A model generated the notes under the pieces. It was not told the origin of the DNA. It saw only the letters and a list, made by a program, of their open reading frames with translations, and did no database searches. DNA of 56,122 nucleotides from Thalassovita autumnalis (GTDB lineage: Bacteria > Pseudomonadota > Alphaproteobacteria > Rhodobacterales > Rhodobacteraceae), in the NCBI RefSeq assembly GCF_001458255.1, contig NZ_CYSB01000023.1, forward strand, positions 1 through 56,122. Direction: 5' to 3'. Of the stretch, positions 24,844 through 34,429 are shown one piece after another. A program made the position numbers and the translations under genes. How positions within the stretch are numbered: the first letter of the stretch is position 1; every line of letters starts with the position of its first letter.

Positions 24844-25547
24844 ATACCGCCGCGCCCCTTGTGACCATCCTGGATGACGAACCCGCAATCCGCTCGATGC
24901 TTTCGGACGCACTGGAAGAGGCCGGGTTCCGCACCTTAAGCTTTGGCCGCGCCACTGAATTTGAGGCCGCGTTGCAATCGGCCACGCCGGATGTTTGCCT
25001 TGTGGACCTGTCACTGCCGGACAAAGACGGACTGACACTGGTGCACCGTCTGGCGCTGGAACAGGGCGCAACGGTCATCATCATTTCCGGCCGCGCACAG
25101 GTGCAGGACCGGGTCACCGGGCTGGAGTTGGGGGCGGATGACTACATCATCAAACCCTTTGACCCAGCTGAGGTGGTCGCACGCATCCGCGCCCGGTTGC
25201 GCCGCGGCCAGGCGCAGCCACAATCCGGCAACACGGCGCGGTTTTCCGGCTGGGTGGCGCATTTTGACAGCTATGTTCTTGAGGATGAGAACGGCGAAAA
25301 AACACCGTTTTCCCATGCCGAAGGCGAGGTGCTGCGCCTGTTCCTTGAACGGCCGAAACGGCTGATTTCCCGCGCTGTCATGCAGGAAAGCCTTGGTGGT
25401 GCCGCTGGCGAAAGCTTTGACCGGGCGATGGATGTACGGATTTCACGGCTGCGCACCAAACTGCGTGAGGATCCCAAAAACCCCCATCTAATCAAGACGA
25501 TCTATGGCGCGGGCTATATCTTTCTTGGGGACGTGCACTGGGGCTGA
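24840..25547 (+). CDS. OmpR-family response regulator
   Basis: A 235-residue two-domain regulator. The receiver (about 1-120) has the acidic pair DD at 12-13, phospho-acceptor D56 in CLVDLSLPDKDG and the conserved lysine in IIKPFD. The C-terminal winged helix (about 140-232) has the typical MQESLGG, FDRAMDVRISRLRTKL and TIYGAGYIF. Coupled by ATGA to the kinase gene. The obvious target is the divergent transporter operon with the palindrome at 22784-22800, but that is inference. Confidence 0.95.
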   Translation: MNTAAPLVTILDDEPAIRSMLSDALEEAGFRTLSFGRATEFEAALQSATPDVCLVDLSLPDKDGLTLVHRLALEQGATVIIISGRAQVQDRVTGLELGADDYIIKPFDPAEVVARIRARLRRGQAQPQSGNTARFSGWVAHFDSYVLEDENGEKTPFSHAEGEVLRLFLERPKRLISRAVMQESLGGAAGESFDRAMDVRISRLRTKLREDPKNPHLIKTIYGAGYIFLGDVHWG

Positions 25548-25625
25548 ACCCCTGCGCGACGGCAGTTTATGGCAGGCGATTCGCTAGCCCTTGCGTGCGC
25601 CGAATCGCCGTCCTAGAATCACCGC

Positions 25626-25865
25626 ATGACTTGCTGCCTGCTGTACCGCTCTTCCGAGCAGAACTTCCGCCCCCGGTTTTACCGGGTGGAAATCGCCATG
25701 AACCTTTTTGAAGAGGTTTCAGTTCTGCGCGAATGGGGCATCTCGGGCGGCAAAGGCACGTCAAAGATCGATATCTTCGGCAATCTGCGCCACGCCTCTG
25801 AAGCGGCGGACAAGGCGCGCCGCTCGGCCATGCGCCGGGGATATCGCCGCAGCGACGCAGCATAA
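25626..25865 (+). CDS. Stand-alone WGR domain protein
   Basis: A 79-residue basic protein that consists almost wholly of a WGR domain, recognised from FYRVEIAMNLF, the name-giving VLREWGISGGKG (Trp-Gly-Ile here) and the following basic helix AADKARRSAMRRGYR. WGR domains bind nucleic acids in poly(ADP-ribose) polymerases and in some MolR-type proteins; the free-standing bacterial versions are uncharacterised. No strong Shine-Dalgarno. An internal ATG at 25698 would remove the first strand of the domain, so the upstream start is preferred. Confidence 0.82.
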   Translation: MTCCLLYRSSEQNFRPRFYRVEIAMNLFEEVSVLREWGISGGKGTSKIDIFGNLRHASEAADKARRSAMRRGYRRSDAA

Positions 25866-25987
25866 GTCCCCAACGTCAAAGCCAGCCCTCGCCCAATCCG
25901 CGCAGCCCGCGACGGTTTTTCTTGCAAACCCCATTGCGTCCTCCGCATCCATTGCCTACCCAGATGGCAACCGGATAAAGGGATCCA

Positions 25988-26647
25988 ATGTCCAACATTA
26001 CACTTGTCCGCCACGGTCAGGCCAACACCGCCGCCCGTGACGAAGCCAACTATGACGCGCTCAGCGATCTTGGCCACCAGCAAGCCAGCTGGCTGGGTGA
26101 TCATATGCGTTCCAGTGGCGAACACTATGAACGCATCTATTGCGGCACCCTGATCCGCCATCGCCAAACCGCGGACGCTATGGCGCTGTGCGACGGCGCT
26201 GAGGTCATCGTGGATGACCGGCTGAATGAGATGGAGTTTTTCACCCTCGCCAATCTGCTGCTGGACCAACAGGAGATCCAGATCCCGCGTGAGCGCGAAG
26301 ACTTTGTCAGCTACCTACCGATGCTGATGGGCAAATGGCAGGCGGGCGAAATCCTGAACCCGCCGGAAAGCTATCAGGACTTTGAGTATCGCACCGCCTC
26401 GGTCATTGCCGAAATCGCCCAGGGCCGGGGATCGGCACTGGCTGTGACCTCTGGCGGGCTGATCGCAATGGCCCTGCGCGGCGTGCTGAAACTGGACACG
26501 CACGGGTTTTCCCGTCTGGCGCTGGCGATCATGAACAGCTCCGTCCACCGTCTGCATCACGTCGGCGGTGACTTTATGATGACCCAATTCAACGCCGTGC
26601 CGCATCTGGATCGATCCGACCGGCAGCACGCGCAAACACATCTGTAA
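25988..26647 (+). CDS. Histidine phosphatase superfamily protein
   Basis: A 219-residue phosphoglycerate-mutase-like enzyme. The phosphohistidine motif is near the N terminus, LVRHGQA (residues 6-12), with the second arginine in GTLIRHRQTADAM and the late histidine in MNSSVHRLHHVG. The active-site set is complete, so it is likely an active phosphatase or mutase. Substrate cannot be named. Upstream of the saccharopine dehydrogenase pair on the same strand with a 60-base gap, so possible cotranscription. Confidence 0.88.
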   Translation: MSNITLVRHGQANTAARDEANYDALSDLGHQQASWLGDHMRSSGEHYERIYCGTLIRHRQTADAMALCDGAEVIVDDRLNEMEFFTLANLLLDQQEIQIPREREDFVSYLPMLMGKWQAGEILNPPESYQDFEYRTASVIAEIAQGRGSALAVTSGGLIAMALRGVLKLDTHGFSRLALAIMNSSVHRLHHVGGDFMMTQFNAVPHLDRSDRQHAQTHL

Positions 26648-26706
26648 CATCCCACGCCCCGGTGACGCCCAAAGCGGCAGGCAGGGGCCAAGAAAAGGCA
26701 ACCAGA

Positions 26707-27762
26707 ATGACACATCTTTGGGTTCGCGCCGAACAGCGCCAGAACGAAGACCGCGTTGGCCTGACCCCCGAAGGCGTCAAGGCCCTGATCGCAGCGGGCA
26801 TCCGCGTCACCGTCGAAGAGAGCAGCACCCGGGCGCTGCCAATTGATGGCTACCGCGAGGCCGGTGCGGACATTGCACCGGAAAACGCCTGGCCCGAGGC
26901 CCCGCTGGACGCGATCATCTTTGGCCTGAAGGAACTGCCCGAAGATGGCTCCCCCCTGCCCCATAAACACATCATGTTCGGTCATGCCTATAAGGGCCAG
27001 CATTCGGGCAAGGCCCTGCTGGAACGGTTCAAAGCGGGCGGCGGCACGCTTTATGATCTGGAATATCTCGTCGATGAAACCGGTCGCCGTGTTGCGGCCT
27101 TTGGCTATTGGGCGGGCTATGCCGGGGCGGCCGTGACCCTGAAAACCTGGGCGGCGCAGCAACGGGGTGAGGTCTGCCCGCCCGTCGGCGTCTACAAAGA
27201 CAAAGATGCGCTAAACGCCGAATTGCTGGCCGAGGTTGAAGCCACCGGCAAACCGCTGCCCAAGGCCATCGTGATCGGCGCCCTGGGTCGGGTTGGCACC
27301 GGCGCAGCGGATCTGTGCGAAGCCATGGGTGTTGCGGTCACCAAATGGGATATGGCCGAAACCGCCAGCGGCGGCCCCTTCCCGGAAATTCTGGAACATG
27401 ACCTGTTCCTGAACTGCATCTTTGCCCGTCCCGGCACGCCGGTCTTTGTCCCGCGTGAGGCGCTGGCGCAGGACCGCAACCTGACCGCCATTGGCGATGT
27501 CGCCTGTGACCCCGACAGCGATTATAACCCGATCCCCGTCTATGACCGTGCCACCACCTGGGCCGAACCCGCCCTGCGCGTCGCCGATGCCCCGGTGATG
27601 GACGTCATGGCGATTGATAACCTGCCCTCGATGCTGCCTGCCGAAAGCTCCGAGGATTATGCAGCCCAACTCTTGCCCTCCCTCTTGACGCTGACCGAGC
27701 TGGACAGCGGCGTATGGGGTCGGGCCGAAGCAACCTTTGCCGAACATGTGGCCAAGGTCTGA
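26707..27762 (+). CDS. Saccharopine dehydrogenase (NAD+, L-lysine-forming type)
   Basis: A 351-residue LYS1-family oxidoreductase that interconverts saccharopine with lysine plus 2-oxoglutarate. Recognisable parts: an alanine-dehydrogenase-like N terminus (LWVRAEQRQNEDRVGLTPEG), a loop with HIMFGHAYKGQ, FGYWAGYAGAA, and the NAD-binding fold VIGALGRVGTGAADLCEAMG. ATG at 26707 is favoured by AAAAGG upstream; a start at 26662 adds 15 residues without homology. 20 bases upstream of the second saccharopine dehydrogenase gene, with which it would turn lysine into aminoadipate semialdehyde (or reverse). In non-fungal organisms this route is mainly catabolic. Confidence 0.9.
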   Translation: MTHLWVRAEQRQNEDRVGLTPEGVKALIAAGIRVTVEESSTRALPIDGYREAGADIAPENAWPEAPLDAIIFGLKELPEDGSPLPHKHIMFGHAYKGQHSGKALLERFKAGGGTLYDLEYLVDETGRRVAAFGYWAGYAGAAVTLKTWAAQQRGEVCPPVGVYKDKDALNAELLAEVEATGKPLPKAIVIGALGRVGTGAADLCEAMGVAVTKWDMAETASGGPFPEILEHDLFLNCIFARPGTPVFVPREALAQDRNLTAIGDVACDPDSDYNPIPVYDRATTWAEPALRVADAPVMDVMAIDNLPSMLPAESSEDYAAQLLPSLLTLTELDSGVWGRAEATFAEHVAKV

Positions 27763-27782
27763 GAATTAGGAGGATATACGAT

Positions 27783-28919
27783 ATGACTATTCACTGGTGT
27801 GGCACCGGCCTCTCCGCCATTCCCGGCCTGCGTCGCCTGCTGGAAAACGGCCATGACGTCACTGTTTGGAACCGGACCGTCGCCAAGGCTGAGGAAGCGG
27901 TTGGCGATCTGACCAAAAACATCCGCGCCTTCTCGATGGAGGCTGTGGCCGAAGCGGTCAGCGCGGGCGACGTTGTCGTCTCAATGCTGCCGGCAGATCA
28001 ACACGTGCCGCTGGCCGAGATGTGCCTTGGCAAAGACGCGCATTTCGTCTCCTCCTCCTATATCGCGCCGGAAATGGCGGCCCTGGATGCGGCGGCCAAG
28101 AACAAAGACCTGTGCTTTGTGAATGAGGTTGGTCTGGACCCGGGCATCGACCACCTGATGGCCCATTGGCTGATGGCGGATTACAAAGCCTCCGATGCCT
28201 TTGACGCGGAAAATGAGCTATCGTTCATTTCCTACTGCGGTGGCGTGCCCAAGCACGAAAACCCCTTCCGCTACAAATTCAGCTGGTCGCCGTTGGGCGT
28301 GCTGAAGGCGCTGCGCTCGCCTTCAAAATCCATCCTGGACGGCAAAGAGTTCAACGCCGCACGGCCCTGGGACGCGCTGTCCAGCTACACTGCGCCGCTG
28401 CCCACCCCGGAAGCGTTTGAAGTCTATCCGAACCGCGACTCCCTGCCCTTCATGGCGGAATACGGCTTTGAAAAAGACTGGAACGTCAAACAGTTCGTCC
28501 GTGGCACCCTGCGTCTGAACGGCTGGGCCGAGGCCTGGGGCGATGTCTTCAAAGAGATCGAAACGCTGGAAGGCGCGGCGGGCGATGCCCGGCTGAAGGA
28601 AATGTCCGATCAGTTCTGGGCCGAAAACTCCTATGATGAGGGCGAACCGGACCGCGTGATCATGTGCGTGGGCTTCAAGGCTGAAAAAGACGGCCAGCCG
28701 GTCTGGCACAAGACCTACACGATGGATGCCTGGGGCGATGAGCGCGGCACCGCGATGGCGCGTCTGGTTTCGATCCCGGTCTCGCTGGCGATTGAGGCGG
28801 TGCTGGATGAGCGCATCCCCACCGGCGTGTCCGCCGCGCCCAGCCAGGCGGATCTGGTCAATGACTGGCTGGATGTTGTTGACGATCTGGCACAGCACCT
28901 GGGTGTGGTCACCCACTAA
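27783..28919 (+). CDS. Saccharopine dehydrogenase (L-glutamate-forming type)
   Basis: A 378-residue LYS9-family enzyme that cleaves saccharopine to glutamate and 2-aminoadipate 6-semialdehyde. The start IHWCGTGLSAIPGLRRLLEN is the nucleotide-binding loop, with VSSSYIAPEM and NEVGLDPGIDHLMAH following as in the family. AGGAGG lies eight bases before the ATG at 27783. Ends at a strong terminator, so it closes the lysine operon. Together with the preceding gene it gives a two-protein form of the bifunctional eukaryotic enzyme. Confidence 0.92.
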   Translation: MTIHWCGTGLSAIPGLRRLLENGHDVTVWNRTVAKAEEAVGDLTKNIRAFSMEAVAEAVSAGDVVVSMLPADQHVPLAEMCLGKDAHFVSSSYIAPEMAALDAAAKNKDLCFVNEVGLDPGIDHLMAHWLMADYKASDAFDAENELSFISYCGGVPKHENPFRYKFSWSPLGVLKALRSPSKSILDGKEFNAARPWDALSSYTAPLPTPEAFEVYPNRDSLPFMAEYGFEKDWNVKQFVRGTLRLNGWAEAWGDVFKEIETLEGAAGDARLKEMSDQFWAENSYDEGEPDRVIMCVGFKAEKDGQPVWHKTYTMDAWGDERGTAMARLVSIPVSLAIEAVLDERIPTGVSAAPSQADLVNDWLDVVDDLAQHLGVVTH

Positions 28920-28951
28920 GCCAGGTGTGAAACACCCCACATAGAAACGCC

Positions 28952-28975
28952 AAAGCGCCCCATTTGGGGCGCTTT
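28952..28975. terminator. Intrinsic terminator after the saccharopine dehydrogenase pair
   Basis: Arms AAAGCGCCCC (28952-28961) and GGGGCGCTTT (28966-28975) with ATTT loop and TTTCTTTTTC beyond. A-rich on the other side, so it can also serve the convergent DUF3775 gene. Confidence 0.93.
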
Positions 28976-29001
28976 TCTTTTTCGATCAAGGCGTTGCCAT
29001 T

Positions 29002-29328
29002 TTAGCCGCCGCGCATCAGCTCATCTTCTTCATCGGACGCCGATAGGCCCAAAGCCTCCAACCCGTTTTCCAGATGGTCCGACAGATGCGGCGTGCCAAT
29101 CAGATAATCCGCCGTCGGGGTTGTGGCCTCAGCCACTGCTGTGCCGCGGGCTTCGTCCCATTCCTCGGCTTCAAAGCTGCCACGACCCACCCACATCAGC
29201 GCCACCATATCGGTCTGCTCTTCCTCGGTCAGCCGATCGATGAAGGCGCGCAATTCACCCTCAGCGCGGCCCAATTCACGGGACATCAATATGACATTGG
29301 CAACTTTCTCAATAGAAACGTTCAGCAT
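29002..29328 (-). CDS. DUF3775 family protein
   Basis: A 108-residue acidic, mainly helical protein matching the DUF3775 pattern (LNVSIEKVANVILMSRELGR, then MVALMWVGRGSF, then TADYLIGTPHLSDHLENGL). Start set at 29328 because GAGGAGC precedes it at suitable distance; the same frame remains open upstream to 29487 but that extension looks non-coding. No known biochemical function. Isolated gene, convergent with the lysine operon. Confidence 0.82.
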   Translation of the reverse strand: MLNVSIEKVANVILMSRELGRAEGELRAFIDRLTEEEQTDMVALMWVGRGSFEAEEWDEARGTAVAEATTPTADYLIGTPHLSDHLENGLEALGLSASDEEDELMRGG

Positions 29329-29507
29329 GGGGTCAGCTCCTCTTCGCGCGTGGTTTCGCGAAGGATATTGCCCGGTGCAGACCTGACTTGCTTTGATCTG
29401 GGGCAAATGCGGGTGGCGCCCGCAATTCGACATGTTGTGCATTTGAGTATTTTTGAAACAGTGAAAGCGCCTTTCAGTGTTCCCCAAATACTCACTGCAC
29501 CGCGCCC

Positions 29508-30830
29508 TTAGCTTTTGTCAGCTTCCAGAAGGTCGCGCTGGACCTCTGGCCCGGTCGGTTCCGGCTCGGGTGCGAGTTCTTCGAAATCGAAATTATCCAG
29601 CTTATGGGCGCGTTTGTTGGCGCGGGTTGCAGCGGTCAGAATGCCGGCCACATCGTCACCCGCCTGGCGCAAATGGGTTTCCAGCTTGCCAGCGCGTTCG
29701 CCGACAATTTCAACATCGCGGTGCAGGTTGCGCAGGGCTTTGCGGATCTCGCCCGCCTGTTCGCGCATCCGCGCATCTTTCAAGATGGCCCGCATGGTGT
29801 TGAGCGTCGCCATACAGGTGGTTGGGGAAACGATCCAAACCCGTTTCTCAAACCCTTCCCGGACCAGATCGGGAAACTTGGAGTGCAACTCGGCATAAAT
29901 CGCCTCGGACGGCAGAAACATCAGCGCCCCATCTGCGGTTTCGCCTTCGATCACATAGCGCTCGGCGATGTCTTTGATGTGTTTGCGAACTGAGGTTTTG
30001 AACAGCTGAATACCCGCCTTCAACTCAGCCTCGGTTTGCGAGGCCAGCATCGCTTCATAGGCCTCCAGCGGGAATTTGCTGTCGATCACAATCGGGCCCG
30101 GCGGGTTCGGCAGATGGATCAGACAGTCCGCGCGTTTGCCATTCGACAGCGTATGCTGCAGCGCGTAGCTGTCACGTGGCAGCGCCTTACCCACGATATC
30201 ATTCAGTTGAATTTCCCCAAAGGCGCCGCGCGTCTGTTTGTTCGACAGGATATCCTGCAACGACAGCACATCGCCGGACAGTTTGGTGATGTTTTCCTGC
30301 GCCTTGTCGATGGTGGCCAGACGTTCCTGTAACTGGGTCAGTGAGGTGGCCGTCTGCTTGGCGTTCCCCATCAGCGAGGTGTTGAGTTTTTCCTGCAGAT
30401 CAGTCAGCGCGTGATTGGTCCGCAGCTGCATATTGGCCAGGTTTTCCTGCATCTGCAGCTGCTGCGCCGCCATCGTGTCCGACATTTTCTGCTGCATCAT
30501 CGCTAGGTTTTCACCGGTGCCCCGCTGCACCTTGGCCAGGTTTTCATGCAGGTTGACCTGCACCTCACCCAGGCGTTGCTCCATCAGCGTGGCGATCTGC
30601 CCCTGCGTCTGTGCCTGCGCCCGCAAGCCCCCATCTAACTGCGCCTGTCCGGCTGAAAGCGCCTCCACCCGTTGGGCCATCTGGCCCATGTGCTGGACGA
30701 TCAGCGCCTCGGTCCGCTCCGCCCGTTTCTGCGCGCCGCTGCGCAGGATCAAGGCCAGCACAAATAGCGCGACTAGCCCCAGCCCAGTCAGGACCGTCGG
30801 GTTTTGCAGGAGGGTATTCAGATCAGTCAT
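29508..30830 (-). CDS. rmuC: RmuC family DNA recombination protein
   Basis: A 440-residue protein with one N-terminal membrane anchor (about residues 12-28), a long Gln/Leu/Met-rich coiled coil (about 35-180), and the RmuC domain, a restriction-endonuclease-like fold (about 195-390; landmarks GAFGEIQLNDIVGKALP and IVIDSKFPLEAYEAM). RmuC limits inversions at short repeats in E. coli. Starts within the mutL stop codon (TGATG, one base shared), so the two genes are cotranscribed and probably coupled. Confidence 0.93.
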   Translation of the reverse strand: MTDLNTLLQNPTVLTGLGLVALFVLALILRSGAQKRAERTEALIVQHMGQMAQRVEALSAGQAQLDGGLRAQAQTQGQIATLMEQRLGEVQVNLHENLAKVQRGTGENLAMMQQKMSDTMAAQQLQMQENLANMQLRTNHALTDLQEKLNTSLMGNAKQTATSLTQLQERLATIDKAQENITKLSGDVLSLQDILSNKQTRGAFGEIQLNDIVGKALPRDSYALQHTLSNGKRADCLIHLPNPPGPIVIDSKFPLEAYEAMLASQTEAELKAGIQLFKTSVRKHIKDIAERYVIEGETADGALMFLPSEAIYAELHSKFPDLVREGFEKRVWIVSPTTCMATLNTMRAILKDARMREQAGEIRKALRNLHRDVEIVGERAGKLETHLRQAGDDVAGILTAATRANKRAHKLDNFDFEELAPEPEPTGPEVQRDLLEADKS

Positions 30831-32743
30831 CAGGTGCGTCCAAACAGGCGTTCAATATCGCTGAGTTTCAATTCCACATAGGTGGGGCGGCCGTGGTTGC
30901 ATTGGCCGGAATGCGGTGTCGCCTCCATCTCCCGCAGGAGGGCGTTCATCTCCTCGGCGCGCATCCGGCGGCCCGAGCGAATGGAACCATGACAGGCCAC
31001 CCGGCTGAGGATCGCTTCAATCCGCGCTTGCAGGGTCTGGCTGTCGCCCAGTTCGGCCAGTTCATCCAGAATATCCAGCACCATCTGGCGGGCGTTGACC
31101 TCACCCAGGATGGCGGGGGTTTCGCGCACGGCAATGGCACCGCCACCGAAGGGTTCCAGCCCAAGACCCAGCTTTTGCAGATCCTCGGCATGTTCCATCA
31201 GCCGTGCGCAGTCCCCTTCGGAAAGCTCCACAATCTCAGGGATCAACAGGGCCTGCGCCGCCACGCCGTTTTCGGCCATCTGGTGCTTCAGCTTTTCATA
31301 GACCAGCCGTTCATGGGCCGCGTGTTGATCGACGATCACCATGCCGGTTTCGGTCTGCGCAACAATGTAGTTTTCATGCACCTGCGCCCGGGCAGCGCCC
31401 AGCGGCAGCGCCTCAAGCGGCGGCGCATCGGCGGTGTGTGGCTGGTCCACCACCTCCTCCACCCGCGCGGAATAGCTACCTTCAAGTTCGGCAAAACCAC
31501 TGGGCTGCGGGGCCTCATAGCGGGGCGCGTCATAAAGCGGTGTCTCAATCGGGGCCTGCCCCTGATAGCTGCTGCGCAACGCGCCCGCTGAGGGCCGGTC
31601 CATCTGATAGACCCGTGGACCACCCGTGGCTGTTGTTGTCGGCTCAGGCCGGAAGGCCCCCAAGGTCGCCCCCGCCACAGTGGTTGAGGCACGATGCCCC
31701 GCCTCCGCCAAAGCATGGCGCAGGGATGAGACGATCAGCCCACGTACGATGCCCGGATCACGGAACCGCACCTCGGACTTTGCCGGGTGCACGTTCACAT
31801 CGACCAGATGCGGATCACATTCGATAAACAGCGCCGCCGCCGGATGACGATCCCGGCTGAGGAAATCAAAATAGGCCCCGCGCAGCGCGCCAACCAGCAG
31901 TTTGTCCCGCACTGGGCGACCGTTCACAAACAGGAACTGCGCCACCGCAGAGCCGCGCGAATAGGTCGGCAGGGCGGCATAGCCGGTCAGCAGAAATCCT
32001 TCGCGTTCGGCATCGATCTTCAGCGCGTTTTCGGCAAACTCATTGCCCAGGATACGGCCCAGCCGGCCATGCAGCGCGTCAAACAGATCACCGGTTTCGG
32101 GATCAGCGCGGAAGGTCACCCGCCCGTCGCCACCGCCCGAAACATCGCGCAGGGTAAAGCCGATGAAGGGTTCAGCCATCGCCAGCCGTTTGACCACATC
32201 GTTGATCGCCTGTGTCTCAGCCCGGTCAGTGCGCATGAACTTCAACCGCGCCGGTGTGGCAAAGAACAGATCCCGCAGCTCGACAATCGTACCGCCGTTC
32301 AGCGCGGCCGGTTTCACGGGATCCATCACCCCGCCAGAGACGGCGATCTGCGCCGCCTCATGCCCTTCGGCGCGGCTGGTGATCGTCAGACGCCCCACCG
32401 CCCCAAGGGATGGCAGCGCCTCACCACGGAAGCCAAAGCTGTGAATGTCCAGCAGATCGGTGCCGTCAATCTTGGAGGTGGCATGGCGCGACAGTGCCAA
32501 AGGCAGCTGATCCGGCGTGATCCCACAGCCGTCATCGGTCACACGGATCAGTGTCTTGCCGCCATCCGCAATTGCGATCTCAATCCGGCGCGCACCAGCA
32601 TCGATGGCGTTTTCCACCAATTCCTTCACGGCCGAAGCCGGGCGTTCCACCACTTCACCAGCAGCAATCCGGTTGATCGCCGCATCATCCAGCTGACGGA
32701 TGACGGGTTGGTTTTCGCTCATATTGGGGGCTGCGTTGGACAT
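30830..32743 (-). CDS. mutL: DNA mismatch repair protein MutL
   Basis: A 637-residue GHKL ATPase of mismatch repair. N-terminal motifs: [17 protein letters not shown] and [12 protein letters not shown]. The C-terminal domain carries the endonuclease motif [12 protein letters not shown], and ACHGSIRSG plus CNHGRPT, the metal-site motifs, so this MutL should nick DNA itself, as in bacteria without MutH. Start at 32743 chosen; an in-frame ATG at 32722 is also possible and lacks a Shine-Dalgarno, while codons up to 32770 lack homology. A Pro/Ala-rich linker (about 340-430) joins the halves. Upstream neighbour on the same strand is the RNA methyltransferase. Confidence 0.97.
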   Translation of the reverse strand: MSNAAPNMSENQPVIRQLDDAAINRIAAGEVVERPASAVKELVENAIDAGARRIEIAIADGGKTLIRVTDDGCGITPDQLPLALSRHATSKIDGTDLLDIHSFGFRGEALPSLGAVGRLTITSRAEGHEAAQIAVSGGVMDPVKPAALNGGTIVELRDLFFATPARLKFMRTDRAETQAINDVVKRLAMAEPFIGFTLRDVSGGGDGRVTFRADPETGDLFDALHGRLGRILGNEFAENALKIDAEREGFLLTGYAALPTYSRGSAVAQFLFVNGRPVRDKLLVGALRGAYFDFLSRDRHPAAALFIECDPHLVDVNVHPAKSEVRFRDPGIVRGLIVSSLRHALAEAGHRASTTVAGATLGAFRPEPTTTATGGPRVYQMDRPSAGALRSSYQGQAPIETPLYDAPRYEAPQPSGFAELEGSYSARVEEVVDQPHTADAPPLEALPLGAARAQVHENYIVAQTETGMVIVDQHAAHERLVYEKLKHQMAENGVAAQALLIPEIVELSEGDCARLMEHAEDLQKLGLGLEPFGGGAIAVRETPAILGEVNARQMVLDILDELAELGDSQTLQARIEAILSRVACHGSIRSGRRMRAEEMNALLREMEATPHSGQCNHGRPTYVELKLSDIERLFGRT

Positions 32744-32831
32744 ACAACAAGACCTAGCACATCTGGGCACGATTCGACCATGTGGGAATTCCGGCCCGTT
32801 GTTCCTGATTATCCGCTTTACGCGCCGCGCC

Positions 32832-33950
32832 TCAGGGCAGCGGCGCCGTTTGGTAAAGCTTCACCTTCAGGCCGCCATGCGGCACCGGGGGACCGGGCGG
32901 CAGGAACGGCAATCCGGTGGCTTTGGCCAGGGAACCATCGGAGGTCACGATGCCAACACGCCAGCCGCTGAACCGCTCTTTCAGCACCTCACCCAACGCG
33001 CCGTGCAGGGCAAACAACAGCTTTTTGTTGCCGATCCGGGTGCCATAGGGCGGGTTCACAATGACCAGCCCCGGCGGACCTTCGGGCCGCTGCAGATCGC
33101 TGACGGCAGCCTTGGTGAACCGGGTCAGCACCGCGACACCAGCCCGATCGGCATTGGCGGTGGAGTTGGCAATCGCCCCTTCGTTGCGGTCTGATCCGTG
33201 AAAGGTCAGATCGCCAAGGTTTTCAGACGGTGTTAGCACCTCCGCCTTCACCCGCGAATATTGGCTGTTGTCAAAGGTAGCGAGCTGCTGAAACGCAAAG
33301 TCCCGCGCGCGCCCGGCCGCCAGGCCCATCGCCTGCTCAGCCGCCTCAATAACAAAGGTGCCAGAACCGCACATCGGGTCCAGCACCGGCTCGGCCCCGT
33401 CATACCCCGCCGCCCGCAGAAACAGCGAGGCCAGCGTTTCGCGCATCGGTGCTTTGCCGACCGCCTCTTTATGGCCGCGTTTGTGCAGTGACTCGCCCGA
33501 GGTGTCGACGCTAAAGGTGACCAGATTGTCATCAATCCGCGCCTTCACCTGCACCACACCTTTGTCAGAAACCTCTGCCCCCAGCGTTTCGGCGATGGCC
33601 TTTTCAATCCGCTGTTTCGCGGCCCCGGCGTGGTAGATCTTGGACTTCTTACAGGTCACTTCGACCCGCACCGAAACATCCGGTCGCAAAACCTCCGACC
33701 AGGGAAATTTGCGCGACCGCTTGTCCAACTGGGCCAGATGAAACGCCCGGAAGGAGCCGATCCGCGCCAGAACCCGTGTGGCGCCGCGCAGATACATATT
33801 GGCGCGCCAAACGTCGGACCAGTCACCATCAAAGCTGACGCCGCCGGGTTCGGTACGCACTTTGGCAAAACCCAGATCGCTGGCCTCATCACGCAGCATC
33901 GGTTCCAACCCCGGCGGGGCCACGAGGAAGATTTCAAAAGGTGTATCCAT
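32832..33950 (-). CDS. THUMP-domain class I SAM-dependent RNA methyltransferase
   Basis: A 372-residue enzyme resembling the N-terminal half of E. coli RlmKL (23S rRNA m2G2445 methyltransferase, RlmL). A ferredoxin-like plus THUMP RNA-binding region occupies about 1-155. The catalytic domain shows [20 protein letters not shown] for SAM binding and NPPYGTRIG as the N6/N2-amino methylase motif. The RlmK half found in enterobacteria is absent, as in many alphaproteobacteria. Target base is inferred by family only. 88 bases upstream of mutL. Confidence 0.9.
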   Translation of the reverse strand: MDTPFEIFLVAPPGLEPMLRDEASDLGFAKVRTEPGGVSFDGDWSDVWRANMYLRGATRVLARIGSFRAFHLAQLDKRSRKFPWSEVLRPDVSVRVEVTCKKSKIYHAGAAKQRIEKAIAETLGAEVSDKGVVQVKARIDDNLVTFSVDTSGESLHKRGHKEAVGKAPMRETLASLFLRAAGYDGAEPVLDPMCGSGTFVIEAAEQAMGLAAGRARDFAFQQLATFDNSQYSRVKAEVLTPSENLGDLTFHGSDRNEGAIANSTANADRAGVAVLTRFTKAAVSDLQRPEGPPGLVIVNPPYGTRIGNKKLLFALHGALGEVLKERFSGWRVGIVTSDGSLAKATGLPFLPPGPPVPHGGLKVKLYQTAPLP

Positions 33951-34429
33951 CCCCGTTCCTTAGCTGGGAACGCCGAGCGGCGCGACAAGAAAGTCCCGCG
34001 GGGATCGAGCGGTAGGAAGCGATTGCCTATAAGATTGACGCCGCAAACCACTTGAAAGGATGCAACCTGTGATCCGGCACGCTAGACCCAAGCGAAGGGG
34101 AATAAAGTGCCAAAAATCTAGCAATAGTGATCTTACATTTAAATTAATTGCATCTTCTCAGCATTAAAACTCCCGGAAAACGAACACCCGGCAATCAACT
34201 AAAGAGTGTTTTTTGGGCGGTCGACTTACAAAAATACATACTTTCGTATGTAATTTGCACGCACCCCCGCTCTCTTTCGTATGTAAGCAAGACTCTGGAA
34301 AGAGTTCGCCCGCTACGGTGAAACGCAATTGGTTCGCAGATTTAAAAAAACATAAAGCTCTGACGCAGATCAGAGAGTGGACTGGAACGCGTAGGAGTTT
34401 CAAACCACGGAGGGAAGAAAGAGGTCGTA
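33951..34429. promoter_or_regulatory. AT-rich divergent intergenic region with repeated CTTTCGTATGTAA motif
   Basis: Bases from about 34085 to 34360 are clearly richer in A and T than the flanks. A 13-base direct repeat, CTTTCGTATGTAA, occurs at 34241-34253 and 34274-34286, start-to-start distance 33 bases, about three helix turns. The first copy is part of an inverted repeat TACATA-N6-TATGTA (34235-34252). These look like tandem regulator-binding sites upstream of the 993-residue kinase. A weak sigma-70-like pair TTGGTT (34329) and CATAAA (34351) with 16-base spacing lies downstream. No RNA gene or real coding frame was recognised. Confidence 0.5.
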
